DNA of 64,000 bases from Streptococcaceae bacterium AM104-57 (lineage in GTDB: Bacteria > Bacillota > Bacilli > Lactobacillales > Streptococcaceae). The notes under the pieces are model-generated. The model had not been told where the DNA came from. It was given only the letters and a program-made list of their open reading frames with translations, and made no database searches. This document shows positions 8,885 through 18,435 of the stretch, piece by piece (the stretch's first letter is position 1; each line of letters opens with the position of its first letter). The DNA lies in contig JAQDPW010000002.1 of NCBI GenBank assembly GCA_027659245.1, positions 1-64,000 of the forward strand, written 5' to 3'. Made by a program: the position numbers and the translations under genes.

Positions 8885-11174
8885 CTACAGTTACCTCCCT
8901 TTGAAAAGGTATTTCAAGATTGGACTGTGCGAGATCGACAGTCAAGTGATAGTTTGTATTGTCACGTATAGTGATTTCAAAGTCTGTAGTATAGAGCACC
9001 AGACGAAGTGTATCGTCTTTCTGAAGTTTGTAGATAGTTGGTTGCAGTTCAAATTGGAACTCCATCCATTCATCTGCTTTGATCTCTTCGATTTTCAGCA
9101 AATCATGACGGTTCTGAAGGTTGAGATAGCCTTTGGTGATGACGCGCTGAGCATTTGGGCTAAATGGTAGCTCGCAAAGATTTTCCAGCATATGGTAACG
9201 ACCATTATCAATAGTACGAGCAGACAAGACTCCTGGATACGGTTGTAGGTATTTCTTTTGACCAAGTTCGAGAAGTTGGGCAGATAGTAAGCCTTTGTTT
9301 GTACTTGACTTGAGTCGTAGGTTAAGTTTGACACGGCCATTGATATGAAGATCTTCAGTCACTGGAAGATCAATGGTAATCTGATTCACCTTACTTTGAT
9401 AAAGTTCATTGTTAAAGGTTTGGTAAGTCTTTCCAAATCGTTCGAAGTCAGAATCTTGGTAATGATTTTCAATGACAGCTTCCTCAGTACCTAAAGAGAA
9501 AGTTTTATGGTCAGTTTGATTTCCAAAATCTTCAAGTGACAGCCAGGTTTGAGGAGCAGTATTGTCTTGCCAAACGACTCTTGGAAGTTGGTAGTCAGTT
9601 TCTTGGTCCAATAATTTCTGCGTCAAAAGAGCATTCATGGATTCACGGAAATCAATAGACTGCCAATTGTTCATATAGACATGGGCGCCGTTATGGTAAA
9701 AGAGATGTTTCTTAATATTGCTTGGAAGAGCATTGAACATTTGATAGACATGAAGTGGTTTGACATTCCAGTCTTGCGAACCGTGTGTAAAAACAACCTC
9801 AGCTTTGACCTTGTGGGCATTAAGTAGGTAGTTTCTGTCATGCCAGAATTGGTTATAATCCCCAGTTTTACGGTCTAGATTTTTCTTCAGTTCTTCTATG
9901 GAATCTTTATGAGCCTCGTTTCCACGAATATAGTCCCCAGCTAAAAGATTACGAGAATAAGTTAATTCATCTAATGAATCGAAGTCCTCACCTGGATAGC
10001 CTCCAGGGCTTGTTACGAGACCATTTTCACGATAATAGTTGTACCAAGAAGAAATACCTGCTTCAGCAATGATGACCTCTAAACCATCAACTCCTGTAGT
10101 AGCAAGACCATTAGACATTGTTCCTAGATAAGAAAGACCAGTAGTGGCGACTTTACCGTTGGACCAGTCAGCCTTGACTTGACGTTTACGACTACTGTCT
10201 GTAAAGGCGCGACAACGGCCATTGAGCCAATCAATGACATTTTTATAGGCTTCAACTTGTCGGTAGTCACCATTAGTCATCTGACCTTGAGAATCCCTGG
10301 TACCAAGACCTGATACATAGATATTGGCAAATCCTCTTGGAAGGAAGTAGTCGTTAAGTGTGTAGCTGCTATTGATATGAGTCAGTTTTTCTTCAGCTTC
10401 TGAAACGAAGTCTGCTTGGCCAACTGGCTCAACAAAACTAATACTTGGTTCTTCTAAGCCAATCTCGTGAGGTTCTTTGACTGCTAACTCCCCTTCCATT
10501 TTGTAAAGGGCCTTATCACTAGCTTTATCATTGGTTCCTTGATGGTAAGGACTTGCAGTCATGACTGCTGGAATTTTGCCATTGTAAGTCGGACGGATGA
10601 TGCTAACCTTGACTAAATCAGGTAGACCATCATTATCAGAATCAATACGACTTTCTACATAAACAACTTCACGAATGGCATTGTTTACAGAGAAGGTAGC
10701 CAAACTCTTTCCATTGAAGTAGTGGTAATCATTGTCCTCAGGGATAAGATCATCACTAACTAGCTGATCAATCAAGGTATTTCCCTTTTTAGTGCGCGTG
10801 TTAAGGAGTTGATAGAGATTGTCAATCAAGTCTCCATAGACAATAGGAAATCCTGTCTCTTGATGAAAGGTTTGAGCATCTTCGAAGTCTATAAGGTAGC
10901 TAAATCCAAGCAACTGAAAAACTACTGTATAAAAGATTTCTGCAGTTAATTCACGATCAGAATTGAAGAAAGTGAGTAGGTCAGTTTCCTTATCAACCGC
11001 CAAAGTTGAGAGGGGATAGTCGGTATTTTTATAATTAAAAAAACAAGTTCTAACAAAAACGTCAAACTGTTCCTTAGCTGAATCTGTTGGATCAAGCTTG
11101 AATCCAAGACTGGATAGTTCCTGTAAAGCCTGTTGCTGAGTTACAGGATAGTAACTGAATTGATTAAAACGCAT
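8835..11174 (-). CDS. pepX: X-prolyl dipeptidyl aminopeptidase PepX
   Basis: A cytoplasmic S15-family serine peptidase that removes X-Pro dipeptides from peptides taken up by the cell. The 779-aa chain has the N-terminal Lactobacillales PepX domain, the alpha/beta-hydrolase core with [11 protein letters not shown] around the nucleophile Ser, [10 protein letters not shown] (Asp) and [11 protein letters not shown] (His), and a C-terminal jelly-roll domain. I recall the pneumococcal protein as 757 aa, ending near LTVDLAQS; this one runs about 20 residues longer ([12 protein letters not shown]...), into argR. RBS AAAGGAGG precedes the ATG. A promoter with extended -10 lies upstream at 11207-11215 (minus strand). 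Confidence 0.95.
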   Translation of the reverse strand: MRFNQFSYYPVTQQQALQELSSLGFKLDPTDSAKEQFDVFVRTCFFNYKNTDYPLSTLAVDKETDLLTFFNSDRELTAEIFYTVVFQLLGFSYLIDFEDAQTFHQETGFPIVYGDLIDNLYQLLNTRTKKGNTLIDQLVSDDLIPEDNDYHYFNGKSLATFSVNNAIREVVYVESRIDSDNDGLPDLVKVSIIRPTYNGKIPAVMTASPYHQGTNDKASDKALYKMEGELAVKEPHEIGLEEPSISFVEPVGQADFVSEAEEKLTHINSSYTLNDYFLPRGFANIYVSGLGTRDSQGQMTNGDYRQVEAYKNVIDWLNGRCRAFTDSSRKRQVKADWSNGKVATTGLSYLGTMSNGLATTGVDGLEVIIAEAGISSWYNYYRENGLVTSPGGYPGEDFDSLDELTYSRNLLAGDYIRGNEAHKDSIEELKKNLDRKTGDYNQFWHDRNYLLNAHKVKAEVVFTHGSQDWNVKPLHVYQMFNALPSNIKKHLFYHNGAHVYMNNWQSIDFRESMNALLTQKLLDQETDYQLPRVVWQDNTAPQTWLSLEDFGNQTDHKTFSLGTEEAVIENHYQDSDFERFGKTYQTFNNELYQSKVNQITIDLPVTEDLHINGRVKLNLRLKSSTNKGLLSAQLLELGQKKYLQPYPGVLSARTIDNGRYHMLENLCELPFSPNAQRVITKGYLNLQNRHDLLKIEEIKADEWMEFQFELQPTIYKLQKDDTLRLVLYTTDFEITIRDNTNYHLTVDLAQSNLEIPFQREVTVDEQGRTKTPAHPSPNH

Positions 11175-11206
11175 AGATGCCTCCTTTGAAGAATCATTCT
11201 AAATTT

Positions 11207-11215
11207 ATTATATCA
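11207..11215 (-). promoter_or_regulatory. Extended -10 promoter for pepX
   Basis: On the minus strand, TG-A-TATAAT (hexamer complement at 11207-11212) lies about 33 nt before the pepX start, with AAAGGAGG in between. The -35 region is poor. Confidence 0.5.
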
Positions 11216-11395
11216 AAAAAGAAGGGAAAATGATAGAAAATACAAGTAACTGTTATAATAAACTAAAAAGGATGACTTCGTGAAATGGAATATAAAAAGA
11301 CAGATTCGAGGAATCTATTAAATTAAAAATACAAAATTCATAGATTTGAAAAATAATTGAAATATTTTAGCTTGCAGGCTTAATATAAAATAAAA

Positions 11396-11441
11396 AACTA
11401 GCCATGGAATTAGTAGTAGCTACTAAAATCTATGACTAGTT
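11396..11441 (-). terminator. Terminator of the LacR-type repressor gene
   Basis: On the minus strand, the arms AACTAGTCAT and ATGGCTAGTT pair around an inner TTAGTAGCTACTA palindrome and are followed by TTTTTTATTTT. The stem begins 8 nt after the gene's stop. Confidence 0.75.
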
Positions 11442-11448
11442 GTAGAGT

Positions 11449-12216
11449 TTAAGGTTTAGATTTGATAATTTTAGTTTGTTTAGATAGGGATAGGAGTGTT
11501 TCGTCACTTAATTTTGAATCAGTGATAATGGTGTCGATATCTGAGATATTGTAAAATGTGAAGAAATCAAATTTATCAAATTTGCTATGGTCAGCTAGGA
11601 GATATTTTTTATTAGCGTTTTCTAGTGCTAATTTCTGTGCTTCACCTTCGTCTTCACTAAAAGTAGCGATAGCATGATCCTTGATACCATTACAACTAAC
11701 GAAGGCTTTTGAAAATTGCAAACTAGCGATATCTTGAAGGGTTAAAGTACCTACAAATGCTCCAGTAATTGAACGATAATTACCACCGATTAGAATGAGA
11801 TCAGTTAGCTTACGCTCGTTTAGAATGAGAAATACAGGCAAACTATTGGTAACAACACGAATGTTATCGATAGAAAGCTCACGCGCAAAGAACTCTAAGG
11901 TAGTACCTGGACCGATAAAAATAGTTTCTCTTTCTTCAACTAAGTGACTGGCAAAGCGAGCAATTTCTTGTTTTTCTGCTGTCTGTAACCCCTGTTTTTC
12001 AACGTTAGAACGCTCATTGTTTAACAAAGAACCTGTTCGAAGTTTTTCGGCTCCACCATGAACACGAACCAGTAAATCTTTATCTGCCAACTCTTGTAAA
12101 TAACGTCTAGCAGTCATATCTGAAATATCTAGGCGACTCATAATCTCTTTAACAGTGATCGTTCCTTTTGTATTAACAATTTCTAAGATAGTATCTAATT
12201 TTTCTTGCTTAAGCAT
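11449..12216 (-). CDS. lacR: DeoR/LacR-family sugar-operon repressor
   Basis: A 255-aa DeoR-family regulator: N-terminal winged helix (ILEIVNTKGTITVKEIMSRLDISDMTARRYLQEL ... VRVHGGAE), then a C-terminal phosphosugar-sensing domain (IFIGPGTTLEFFA, VVTNSLPVFLILNE, LIGGNYR, GAFVG). The same gene type follows nrdF in pneumococcus and there controls the tagatose-6-phosphate lactose operon, but no lac gene is in this window, so the target is an inference. The ribosome binding site GGAGGTGATCC is a near-complete complement of the 16S 3' end. A promoter TTGATT-17-TATTAT lies just upstream on the minus strand. Confidence 0.78.
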   Translation of the reverse strand: MLKQEKLDTILEIVNTKGTITVKEIMSRLDISDMTARRYLQELADKDLLVRVHGGAEKLRTGSLLNNERSNVEKQGLQTAEKQEIARFASHLVEERETIFIGPGTTLEFFARELSIDNIRVVTNSLPVFLILNERKLTDLILIGGNYRSITGAFVGTLTLQDIASLQFSKAFVSCNGIKDHAIATFSEDEGEAQKLALENANKKYLLADHSKFDKFDFFTFYNISDIDTIITDSKLSDETLLSLSKQTKIIKSKP

Positions 12217-12296
12217 CGGATCACCTCCATATCTAATACTATAATACCATAAACTAGAAAATCAATCAATTTAAAGAACAAAAATAAACAAAAACA

Positions 12297-12334
12297 AAAA
12301 AACATCTGAGTTTTTAAACAAAGTCAGATGTTTT
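12297..12334 (-). terminator. Terminator of nrdF
   Basis: AACATCTGA (12301-12309) pairs with TCAGATGTT (12324-12332); on the minus strand the stem is followed by TTTTTTTGTTTTTG. It separates nrdF from the upstream region of the LacR gene. Confidence 0.85.
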
Positions 12335-12348
12335 CGTAAAGTCTTGTA

Positions 12349-13311
12349 TTAATCTAGACCATAGTTATAGTCGTCATCTTGCATAGCTTCAACTTCACCA
12401 AGTAGGTAACCATTACCAACTTGAGAGAAGAAGTCGTGGTTTGATGTGCCAGTTGAAATCCCGTTCATAACAATTGGGTTTACATCGTCTGCTGAGTCTG
12501 GGAAGAGTGGATCTTGCCCCAAGTTCATAAGAGCCTTATTAGCATTGTAACGAAGGAAGGTTTTAACCTCTTCAGTCCATCCAACACCGTCATAGAGGCT
12601 CTCTGTGTAGCCTTCTTCATTCTCATAAAGAGTATAAAGGAGATCATACATCCAATCCTTGAGTTTTTCTTGTTCGTCTTCAGGTAATTCGTTGAAACCA
12701 AGCTGGAACTTGTAGCCGATGTAGGTTCCGTGTACAGACTCATCACGAATGATCAACTTGATGATCTCAGCTACGTTGGCCAACTTGTTGTTTCCAAGAT
12801 AGTAGAGAGGAGTGAAGAAACCAGAGTAGAAGAGGAAGGTTTCAAGGAAAACACTAGCTACTTTCTTTTCAAGTGGAGTTCCGTTTAGGTAGATTTCGTT
12901 GACGATCTCAGCCTTCTTTTGTAGGTAAGGATTGGTATCAGTCCATTCGAAAATTTCATCAATTTCAGACTTGGTATTCAAGGTTGAGAAGATAGAAGAA
13001 TAAGATTTGGCATGAACAGATTCCATAAATTGGATGTTATTGAAAACAGCTTCCTCATGTGGTGTACGGATGTCTGCGCGAAGGGCTTGAACCCCAGTTT
13101 CAGATTGCATGGTGTCAAGAAGGGTCAAACCTCCAAAAACTTTACCAACAAGGTCTTTTTCCTTGTTAGAAAGCTTTCTCCAGTCATCTAAGTCGTTTGA
13201 CAAGGGGATACGCGTATCGAGCCAAAATTGCTCCGTCAGTTTTTCCCAAGTTGATTTGTCGATGACATCTTCGATGGCATTCCAGTTAATGGCTTTGTAG
13301 TAAGTTTTCAT
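12349..13311 (-). CDS. nrdF: Class Ib ribonucleotide reductase beta subunit NrdF
   Basis: Supplies the tyrosyl radical (Mn/Fe cofactor) for NrdE. The 320-aa ferritin-like protein begins MKTYYKAINWNAIEDVIDKS. It has the metal ligands in helices around DTMQSETGVQAL, NIQFMESVHAKSYSSIF and IIRDESVHGTYIGYKFQ, and ends MQDDDYNYGLD, the kind of C-terminal tail that docks on NrdE. It is separated from nrdE by a terminator and has its own probable extended -10 (TG-A-TAAAAT, minus strand, about 13359-13367). The activator flavodoxin NrdI, required in class Ib systems, is not in this window. Confidence 0.96.
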   Translation of the reverse strand: MKTYYKAINWNAIEDVIDKSTWEKLTEQFWLDTRIPLSNDLDDWRKLSNKEKDLVGKVFGGLTLLDTMQSETGVQALRADIRTPHEEAVFNNIQFMESVHAKSYSSIFSTLNTKSEIDEIFEWTDTNPYLQKKAEIVNEIYLNGTPLEKKVASVFLETFLFYSGFFTPLYYLGNNKLANVAEIIKLIIRDESVHGTYIGYKFQLGFNELPEDEQEKLKDWMYDLLYTLYENEEGYTESLYDGVGWTEEVKTFLRYNANKALMNLGQDPLFPDSADDVNPIVMNGISTGTSNHDFFSQVGNGYLLGEVEAMQDDDYNYGLD

Positions 13312-13389
13312 TTGAAATCTCTTTCTGTGTTTAGTATCGCGAACTCACAATTATCTCTATTTTATCATAATCCTAGAGTAGTTTCGCAC

Positions 13390-13415
13390 AAAAAGTCGGA
13401 AGCCCGACTTTTTTG
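13390..13415 (-). terminator. Terminator between nrdE and nrdF
   Basis: A symmetrical stem AAAAAGTCGG / CCGACTTTTT with a short loop and a T-run on both strands, positioned after nrdE and before the nrdF promoter. It would reduce nrdHE transcript reaching nrdF. Confidence 0.85.
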
Positions 13416-13504
13416 TTTTTCCATAGTATAGATGCTTATTCCAGTTTAGTTTAGCAGGGTGAATGAATACTAATCTGAGAAGAAGTAGTTTCCTCAAGCA
13501 AAGA

Positions 13505-15664
13505 TTAAATCACACAGCTCTCACATTGGTTAGCACCAACTTCACCGCCGTCATCTGTGTAGGTACGAACGTAGTAGATAGACTTAATGCCCTTGTTAAA
13601 GGCGTAGTTACGAAGGATAGACAAGTCACGTGTCGTTTGTTTGTTTTCTTTCTTCCATTCGTAAAGTCCTGTTGGAATATCACTACGCATGAAGAGAGTG
13701 AGTGAAAGTCCTTGGTCCACGTGCTCTGTTGCAGCTGCGTACACATCGATGACCTTACGCATATCCATATCGTAAGCAGAAGTATAGTAAGGAATCGTTT
13801 CTGTTGATAATCCTGCAGCAGGGTAGTAGATCTTACCAATTTTCTTCTCTTGGCGTTCTTCGATACGTTGCGTAATTGGATGGATAGAAGCAGATACATC
13901 GTTGATATAACTGATAGAACCATTTGGCGCTACAGCAAGGCGGTTTTGGTGGTAAAGACCATCTGTTTTAACTTTATCTCGAAGTTCAGCCCAATCAGCA
14001 GCACTAGGAATAAAGATATCTTTGAAGAGTTCTTTAACACGGTCTGATTTCGGAAGAAATTCTCCAGTCAAATACTTATCAAAGTAGCTTCCGTTAGCAT
14101 AGTCTGATTTCTCAAAGTTGTGGAAGGTAACACCACGTTCACGTGCGATATTGTTTGACTCAACCAAGGTCCAGTAGTTCATAAGCATAAAGTAAATGCT
14201 TGTAAATTCAACGGACTCAGGTGATCCATATTCGATTAATTGTTGGGCAAGGTAGCTGTGAAGTCCCATAGCACCAAGTCCAAAGGTGTGTGCTTGGCTA
14301 TTTCCATGGTTAATCGTAGGTACAGCTACGATGTGTGAACTATCTGTAACGAAAGTAAGAGCACGAACCATGGCGCGGATAGAACGCCCAAAGTCAGGTG
14401 AAGTCATCATGTTTACCACGTTTGTTGAACCGAGGTTACATGAAACATCAGTACCCATTTTTAGGAATTCTTGAGCATCGTTGATTAGACTTGGTTCTTG
14501 GACTTGAAGAATCTCAGAACACAAGTTACTCATGATAATTTTACCATCAACAGGATTTGCACGGTTAGCCGTATCAATATTGACTACATAAGGATAACCA
14601 GATTCTTGTTGCAATTTAGAAATTTCAGTTTCCAAATCACGCGCCTTGATTTTTGTCTTACGGATGTTTGGATTTGCCACCAGTTCATCGTATTTTTCTG
14701 TGATATCGATGTAGTTGAACGGCACACCGTATTCAAGCTCTACAGAATAAGGGCTGAAGAGGTACATTTCTTCATTTTTGCGAGCCAATTCGTAGAATTT
14801 ATCTGGTACCACAACACCAAGCGAGAGAGTCTTGACACGAACTTTTTCATCGGCATTTTCCTTCTTAGTTGAAAGGAAAGCGATAATGTCTGGGTGGAAA
14901 ACGTTGAGGTAAACAACCCCAGCACCTTGACGTTGCCCAAGTTGGTTTGAGTAAGAGAAGCTATCTTCGAAAAGCTTCATAACTGGAACGACGCCAGAAG
15001 CTGCTCCTTCATAACCTTTGATAGGAGCTCCAGCTTCACGAAGATTGCTGAGTGAAATTCCGACGCCACCACCGATACGTGAAAGTTGAAGAGCTGAGTT
15101 GATAGAACGTCCAATAGAGTTCATATCATCTGTTACCTGAATCAAGAAACATGATACCAATTCACCACGACGTGCACGGCCTGCATTCAAGAAAGAAGGT
15201 GTAGCAGGTTGATAACGTTGGTGGATAATTTCATTAGCGATATCAATAGCAATCGCTTCATCACCATCAGCAAAGTAAAGGGCATTAAAGAAGACGCGGT
15301 CTTCCATGCTTTCAAGGTAGTATTCCCCGTCATTAGTTTTCAAAGCATATTGATTGTAAAACTTGTATGCTGCCATGAAAGACTTGAATTGGAAGTTTTG
15401 GTCTTTGATAAATTGAGATAGTTCTTCCAAAAATTCTGGACGGTATTTCTTGATAAATGCTGTTTCAATATAGTTATGTTCAATAAGGAAATTTATTTTA
15501 TCCGTAATTGAATTAAAAACCATTGTATTAGGTACAACATTTTCTTTAAAGAAGGCTTCAAGAGCTTCCTTGTCTTTGTGAAGCATGATTTGTCCATTCA
15601 CAGGACGGTTAATTTCGTTATTAAGACGGAAGTAAGTCACATCTTCAAGTTGTTTTAATCCCAT
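13505..15664 (-). CDS. nrdE: Class Ib ribonucleotide reductase alpha subunit NrdE
   Basis: The catalytic subunit that reduces ribonucleoside diphosphates to deoxy forms under aerobic conditions. At 719 aa it has the class Ib length. It lacks the N-terminal ATP cone of class Ia and ends QCESCVI, with the two C-terminal cysteines that pass electrons from NrdH. Other visible elements are the substrate-site RIGGGVGISLSNLR, NLCSEI (active-site Cys) and the radical-transfer region SISYINDVSASIHP. The start at 15664 has AAAGGAT upstream. A small hairpin (15691-15715) lies between nrdH and nrdE and may tune expression. Confidence 0.97.
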   Translation of the reverse strand: MGLKQLEDVTYFRLNNEINRPVNGQIMLHKDKEALEAFFKENVVPNTMVFNSITDKINFLIEHNYIETAFIKKYRPEFLEELSQFIKDQNFQFKSFMAAYKFYNQYALKTNDGEYYLESMEDRVFFNALYFADGDEAIAIDIANEIIHQRYQPATPSFLNAGRARRGELVSCFLIQVTDDMNSIGRSINSALQLSRIGGGVGISLSNLREAGAPIKGYEGAASGVVPVMKLFEDSFSYSNQLGQRQGAGVVYLNVFHPDIIAFLSTKKENADEKVRVKTLSLGVVVPDKFYELARKNEEMYLFSPYSVELEYGVPFNYIDITEKYDELVANPNIRKTKIKARDLETEISKLQQESGYPYVVNIDTANRANPVDGKIIMSNLCSEILQVQEPSLINDAQEFLKMGTDVSCNLGSTNVVNMMTSPDFGRSIRAMVRALTFVTDSSHIVAVPTINHGNSQAHTFGLGAMGLHSYLAQQLIEYGSPESVEFTSIYFMLMNYWTLVESNNIARERGVTFHNFEKSDYANGSYFDKYLTGEFLPKSDRVKELFKDIFIPSAADWAELRDKVKTDGLYHQNRLAVAPNGSISYINDVSASIHPITQRIEERQEKKIGKIYYPAAGLSTETIPYYTSAYDMDMRKVIDVYAAATEHVDQGLSLTLFMRSDIPTGLYEWKKENKQTTRDLSILRNYAFNKGIKSIYYVRTYTDDGGEVGANQCESCVI

Positions 15665-15728
15665 AAAAAATCCTTTATCTAATTAAGAAAGGCTTCTAAG
15701 GTAGACATAGAAGCTTTTGTCCTGATTC

Positions 15729-15947
15729 TTAAGCAAGTTGTTTGAGTTTACCTGGCTGGAAACCAGAGAAAACTTCTGTCGGCGTCTGAATGATAGGAGC
15801 GGCACTAAAGCCAAGCTCTTTTACTTGATCGATGTATTCAGGCTGTTCATCAAGATTGATTTCTTTATATTCAACATTATTACTGTCCAAAAAGCGTTTG
15901 GTCATTTTACATTGGACACAGTTGTTTTTAGAATATACGGTTACCAT
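15729..15947 (-). CDS. nrdH: Glutaredoxin-like NrdH redoxin
   Basis: A 72-aa thioredoxin-fold protein that feeds electrons to NrdE. The redox pair is C-V-Q-C (Cys10 and Cys13), followed by KMTKRFLDSNNVEYKEINLDEQPEYIDQVKELGF and the cis-Pro segment SAAPIIQT, typical of NrdH rather than glutaredoxin. It is the first gene of nrdHE, with GAGGAC as ribosome binding site, a strong promoter and NrdR-like boxes upstream. Confidence 0.93.
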   Translation of the reverse strand: MVTVYSKNNCVQCKMTKRFLDSNNVEYKEINLDEQPEYIDQVKELGFSAAPIIQTPTEVFSGFQPGKLKQLA

Positions 15948-15982
15948 TGTGTAAGTCCTCTTTAAAAATTAATTACTTTCTT

Positions 15983-16010
15983 AGTATATCAGAAAAAAAA
16001 ACTTTGTCAA
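15983..16010 (-). promoter_or_regulatory. Promoter of nrdHE
   Basis: On the minus strand, TTGACA (complement 16005-16010), a 16-nt spacer and TATACT (complement 15983-15988) form a near-consensus promoter. Confidence 0.85.
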
Positions 16011-16017
16011 CTTTCTA

Positions 16018-16075
16018 AAACTAAATCTTGTGTAATTGTTTTACTGATTTTACCTACAAACACAATATATAGTGT
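16018..16075. promoter_or_regulatory. Pair of NrdR-type boxes between nrdH and ptsH
   Basis: ACACAATATATAGTGT (16060-16075) is a full match to the NrdR consensus ACACWATATATWGTGT. A second, weaker copy, AAACTAAATCTTGTGT (16018-16033, 13 of 16 positions), lies 42 bp away, about four helical turns, next to the nrdH -35. NrdR is the nucleotide-sensing repressor of nrd operons. The nrdR gene itself is not in the window. Confidence 0.75.
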
Positions 16076-16216
16076 AGATTTTGAAAACAACTAGCGAAAA
16101 AGCATTATTTCAATGATTAGGATTTTCACCAAAACTACATACTGTGTTTTGCTAAATATTATAGAAGATTTTCTGCAAGTTATCTGAAAGGAAATTGAAG
16201 AAAGTCCATAAAATAC
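16076..16216. other. Intergenic stretch between the nrd regulatory sites and the ptsH promoter
   Basis: The nrdH-ptsH gap (15948-16309) holds the nrdH promoter, the NrdR boxes and the ptsH promoter. In the remaining AT-rich 140 bases I see no further gene, hairpin or clear catabolite-response element. Confidence 0.5.
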
Positions 16217-16245
16217 TTGAAAAATATCAATGAAGGTGATATAAT
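16217..16245 (+). promoter_or_regulatory. Promoter of ptsHI
   Basis: TTGAAA (16217-16222), a 17-nt spacer and TATAAT (16240-16245). The predicted leader is about 58 nt and ends with AAAGGAG in front of ptsH. Confidence 0.88.
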
Positions 16246-16309
16246 ACTAAATTGTAAGGGTTATCAGATATGTAACTCAACAAGAAAACTATTAAAGGAG
16301 AGTCAAACT

Positions 16310-16573
16310 ATGGCTTCTAAAGATTTCCACGTAGTGGCAGAAACAGGTATTCACGCACGTCCAGCAACATTGTTGGTACAAACTGCTAGCAAATTTGCTT
16401 CAGATATCACTCTTGAGTACAAAGGTAAATCAGTTAACCTTAAATCTATCATGGGTGTAATGAGTCTTGGTGTTGGTCAAGGTGCTGACGTTACAATCAC
16501 TGCTGAAGGTGCAGACGCTGATGACGCTATCGCTGCAATCTCAGAAACAATGGAAAAAGAAGGATTGGCATAA
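16310..16573 (+). CDS. ptsH: Phosphocarrier protein HPr
   Basis: The general phosphocarrier of the sugar phosphotransferase system. The 87-aa protein has His15 in TGIHARPA (phosphorylated by enzyme I) and Ser46 in [12 protein letters not shown] (phosphorylated by HPr kinase for CcpA-dependent catabolite control). ATG 16310 is fixed by AAAGGAG at 16294-16300; upstream in-frame codons lie in the leader or promoter. ptsI follows after 4 nt. Codon choice is strongly biased (GGT, GCT, GAA), as expected for a very highly expressed gene. Confidence 0.98.
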   Translation: MASKDFHVVAETGIHARPATLLVQTASKFASDITLEYKGKSVNLKSIMGVMSLGVGQGADVTITAEGADADDAIAAISETMEKEGLA

Positions 16574-16577
16574 GGAA

Positions 16578-18311
16578 ATGACAGAAATGCTTAAAGGAAT
16601 CGCAGCATCTGACGGTGTTGCAGTTGCAAAAGCATATCTACTCGTTCAACCGGATTTATCATTCGAGACTGTTACAGTCGAAGATACAAATGCAGAAGAG
16701 GCTCGTTTGGATGTTGCTCTTGAAGCTTCTCAAAACGAGCTTTCTCTTATCCGCGAGAAGGCTGTAGGTACGCTTGGTGAAGAAGCGGCACAAGTATTTG
16801 ACGCCCACTTGATGGTTCTTGCTGACCCTGAATTAATCGGTCAAATCAAAGAAACTATCCGTGCTAAGAAAGTGAATGCAGAAGCAGGTCTGAAAGAAGT
16901 TACAGACATGTTTATCACAATCTTTGAAGGCATGGAAGACAACCCATACATGCAAGAACGTGCAGCGGATATCCGCGACGTAACAAAACGTGTATTGGCT
17001 AACCTCCTTGGTAAAAAATTGCCAAACCCAGCTTCTATCAATGAAGAAGTGATCGTGATTGCTCACGACTTGACTCCCTCTGATACAGCTCAATTGGACA
17101 AAAACTTTGTAAAAGCTTTTGTAACAAATATTGGTGGTCGTACAAGTCACTCAGCTATCATGGCTCGTACACTTGAAATCGCTGCAGTTTTGGGTACAAA
17201 CAATATCACTGAACTCGTTAATGACGGTGAACTTCTTGCTGTTAACGGTATTACAGGTGAAGTGATTATCAACCCTAGTGAAGAACAAGCGGCTGCATTC
17301 AAAGCAGCTGGTGAAGCTTACGCTCAACAAAAAGCTGAATGGGCACTCTTGAAGGATGCTCAAACAGTTACTGCTGACGGTAAACACTTCGAATTGGCTG
17401 CCAACATTGGTACTCCAAAAGACGTTGAAGGTGTTAATGAAAATGGTGCAGAAGTTGTAGGTCTCTACCGTACAGAGTTCTTGTACATGGATTCTCAAGA
17501 CTTCCCAACTGAAGACGAACAGTACGAAGCGTACAAGGCTGTTCTTGAAGGAATGAACGGTAAACCAGTTGTCGTCCGTACAATGGATATCGGTGGTGAC
17601 AAGGAGCTTCCTTACTTCGATATGCCACATGAAATGAACCCATTCCTTGGTTTCCGTGCTCTTCGTATCTCTATCTCTGAAACTGGAGATGCAATGTTCC
17701 GCACTCAAATCCGTGCTCTTCTTCGTGCTTCTGTACACGGTCAATTGCGTATCATGTTCCCAATGGTTGCGCTTTTGAAAGAATTCCGTGCAGCTAAAGC
17801 AGTCTTCGATGAAGAAAAAGCTAACCTTCTTGCTGAAGGTGTTGCAGTTGCGGATGATATCCAAGTTGGTATCATGATTGAAATTCCTGCGGCAGCTATG
17901 CTTGCGGACCAATTTGCAAAAGAAGTTGACTTCTTCTCAATTGGTACAAATGACTTGATCCAATACACAATGGCAGCAGACCGTATGAACGAGCAAGTTT
18001 CATACCTTTATCAACCATATAACCCATCAATCCTTCGTTTGATCAACAACGTTATCAAAGCAGCTCACGCTGAAGGTAAATGGGCTGGTATGTGTGGTGA
18101 GATGGCTGGTGACCAAACAGCTGTTCCACTTCTTGTCGGAATGGGCTTGGATGAGTTCTCTATGTCAGCAACATCTGTACTTCGTACACGTAGCTTGATG
18201 AAGAAACTCGACACTGCTAAAATGCAAGAATACGCTAACCGTGCTCTTACTGAATGTTCAACAATGGAAGAAGTTCTTGAACTTTCTAAAGAATACGTTA
18301 ACTTCGATTAA
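16578..18311 (+). CDS. ptsI: PTS enzyme I
   Basis: Transfers phosphate from phosphoenolpyruvate to HPr at the head of the PTS. The 577-aa product ([20 protein letters not shown]) has the HPr-binding N domain, the phospho-histidine in [13 protein letters not shown] (His191), the PEP-binding barrel with YRTEFLYM and GFRALRI, and [14 protein letters not shown] with the catalytic CGEMAGD. ATG 16578 lies 4 nt after the ptsH stop with AAGGAA overlapping that stop; more upstream codons in the same frame would lie inside ptsH and are not credible. Confidence 0.98.
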   Translation: MTEMLKGIAASDGVAVAKAYLLVQPDLSFETVTVEDTNAEEARLDVALEASQNELSLIREKAVGTLGEEAAQVFDAHLMVLADPELIGQIKETIRAKKVNAEAGLKEVTDMFITIFEGMEDNPYMQERAADIRDVTKRVLANLLGKKLPNPASINEEVIVIAHDLTPSDTAQLDKNFVKAFVTNIGGRTSHSAIMARTLEIAAVLGTNNITELVNDGELLAVNGITGEVIINPSEEQAAAFKAAGEAYAQQKAEWALLKDAQTVTADGKHFELAANIGTPKDVEGVNENGAEVVGLYRTEFLYMDSQDFPTEDEQYEAYKAVLEGMNGKPVVVRTMDIGGDKELPYFDMPHEMNPFLGFRALRISISETGDAMFRTQIRALLRASVHGQLRIMFPMVALLKEFRAAKAVFDEEKANLLAEGVAVADDIQVGIMIEIPAAAMLADQFAKEVDFFSIGTNDLIQYTMAADRMNEQVSYLYQPYNPSILRLINNVIKAAHAEGKWAGMCGEMAGDQTAVPLLVGMGLDEFSMSATSVLRTRSLMKKLDTAKMQEYANRALTECSTMEEVLELSKEYVNFD

Positions 18312-18319
18312 TCAATTAC

Positions 18320-18353
18320 AAATCCTTGTAGCTTCTAGCTATGAGGATTTTTT
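18320..18353 (+). terminator. Terminator of ptsHI
   Basis: AAATCCTTGTAGCT / AGCTATGAGGATTT with an inner stem TAGCT-TCT-AGCTA, followed by TTTTCTTC. Confidence 0.85.
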
Positions 18354-18435
18354 CTTCTATTTTGTAGAAAACTCCATCTGTAAAATTTATCAAAAATATG
18401 GTAAAATAGACAAGGGAAAAAACAAGGAGGCTACA

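Noticed and set aside
11284..11330. Tiny ORFs with a ribosome-binding-like AAAGGATG in the pepX-lacR gap (GTG start 13 codons; ATG start about 13 codons).
   Set aside because: Too short to judge, with no recognisable peptide signal and no conservation evidence; may be a remnant.
16833..17912. Long minus-strand open frames inside ptsI (about 105 and 253 codons).
   Set aside because: They are antisense shadows of a highly biased gene, with no ribosome binding site or domain.
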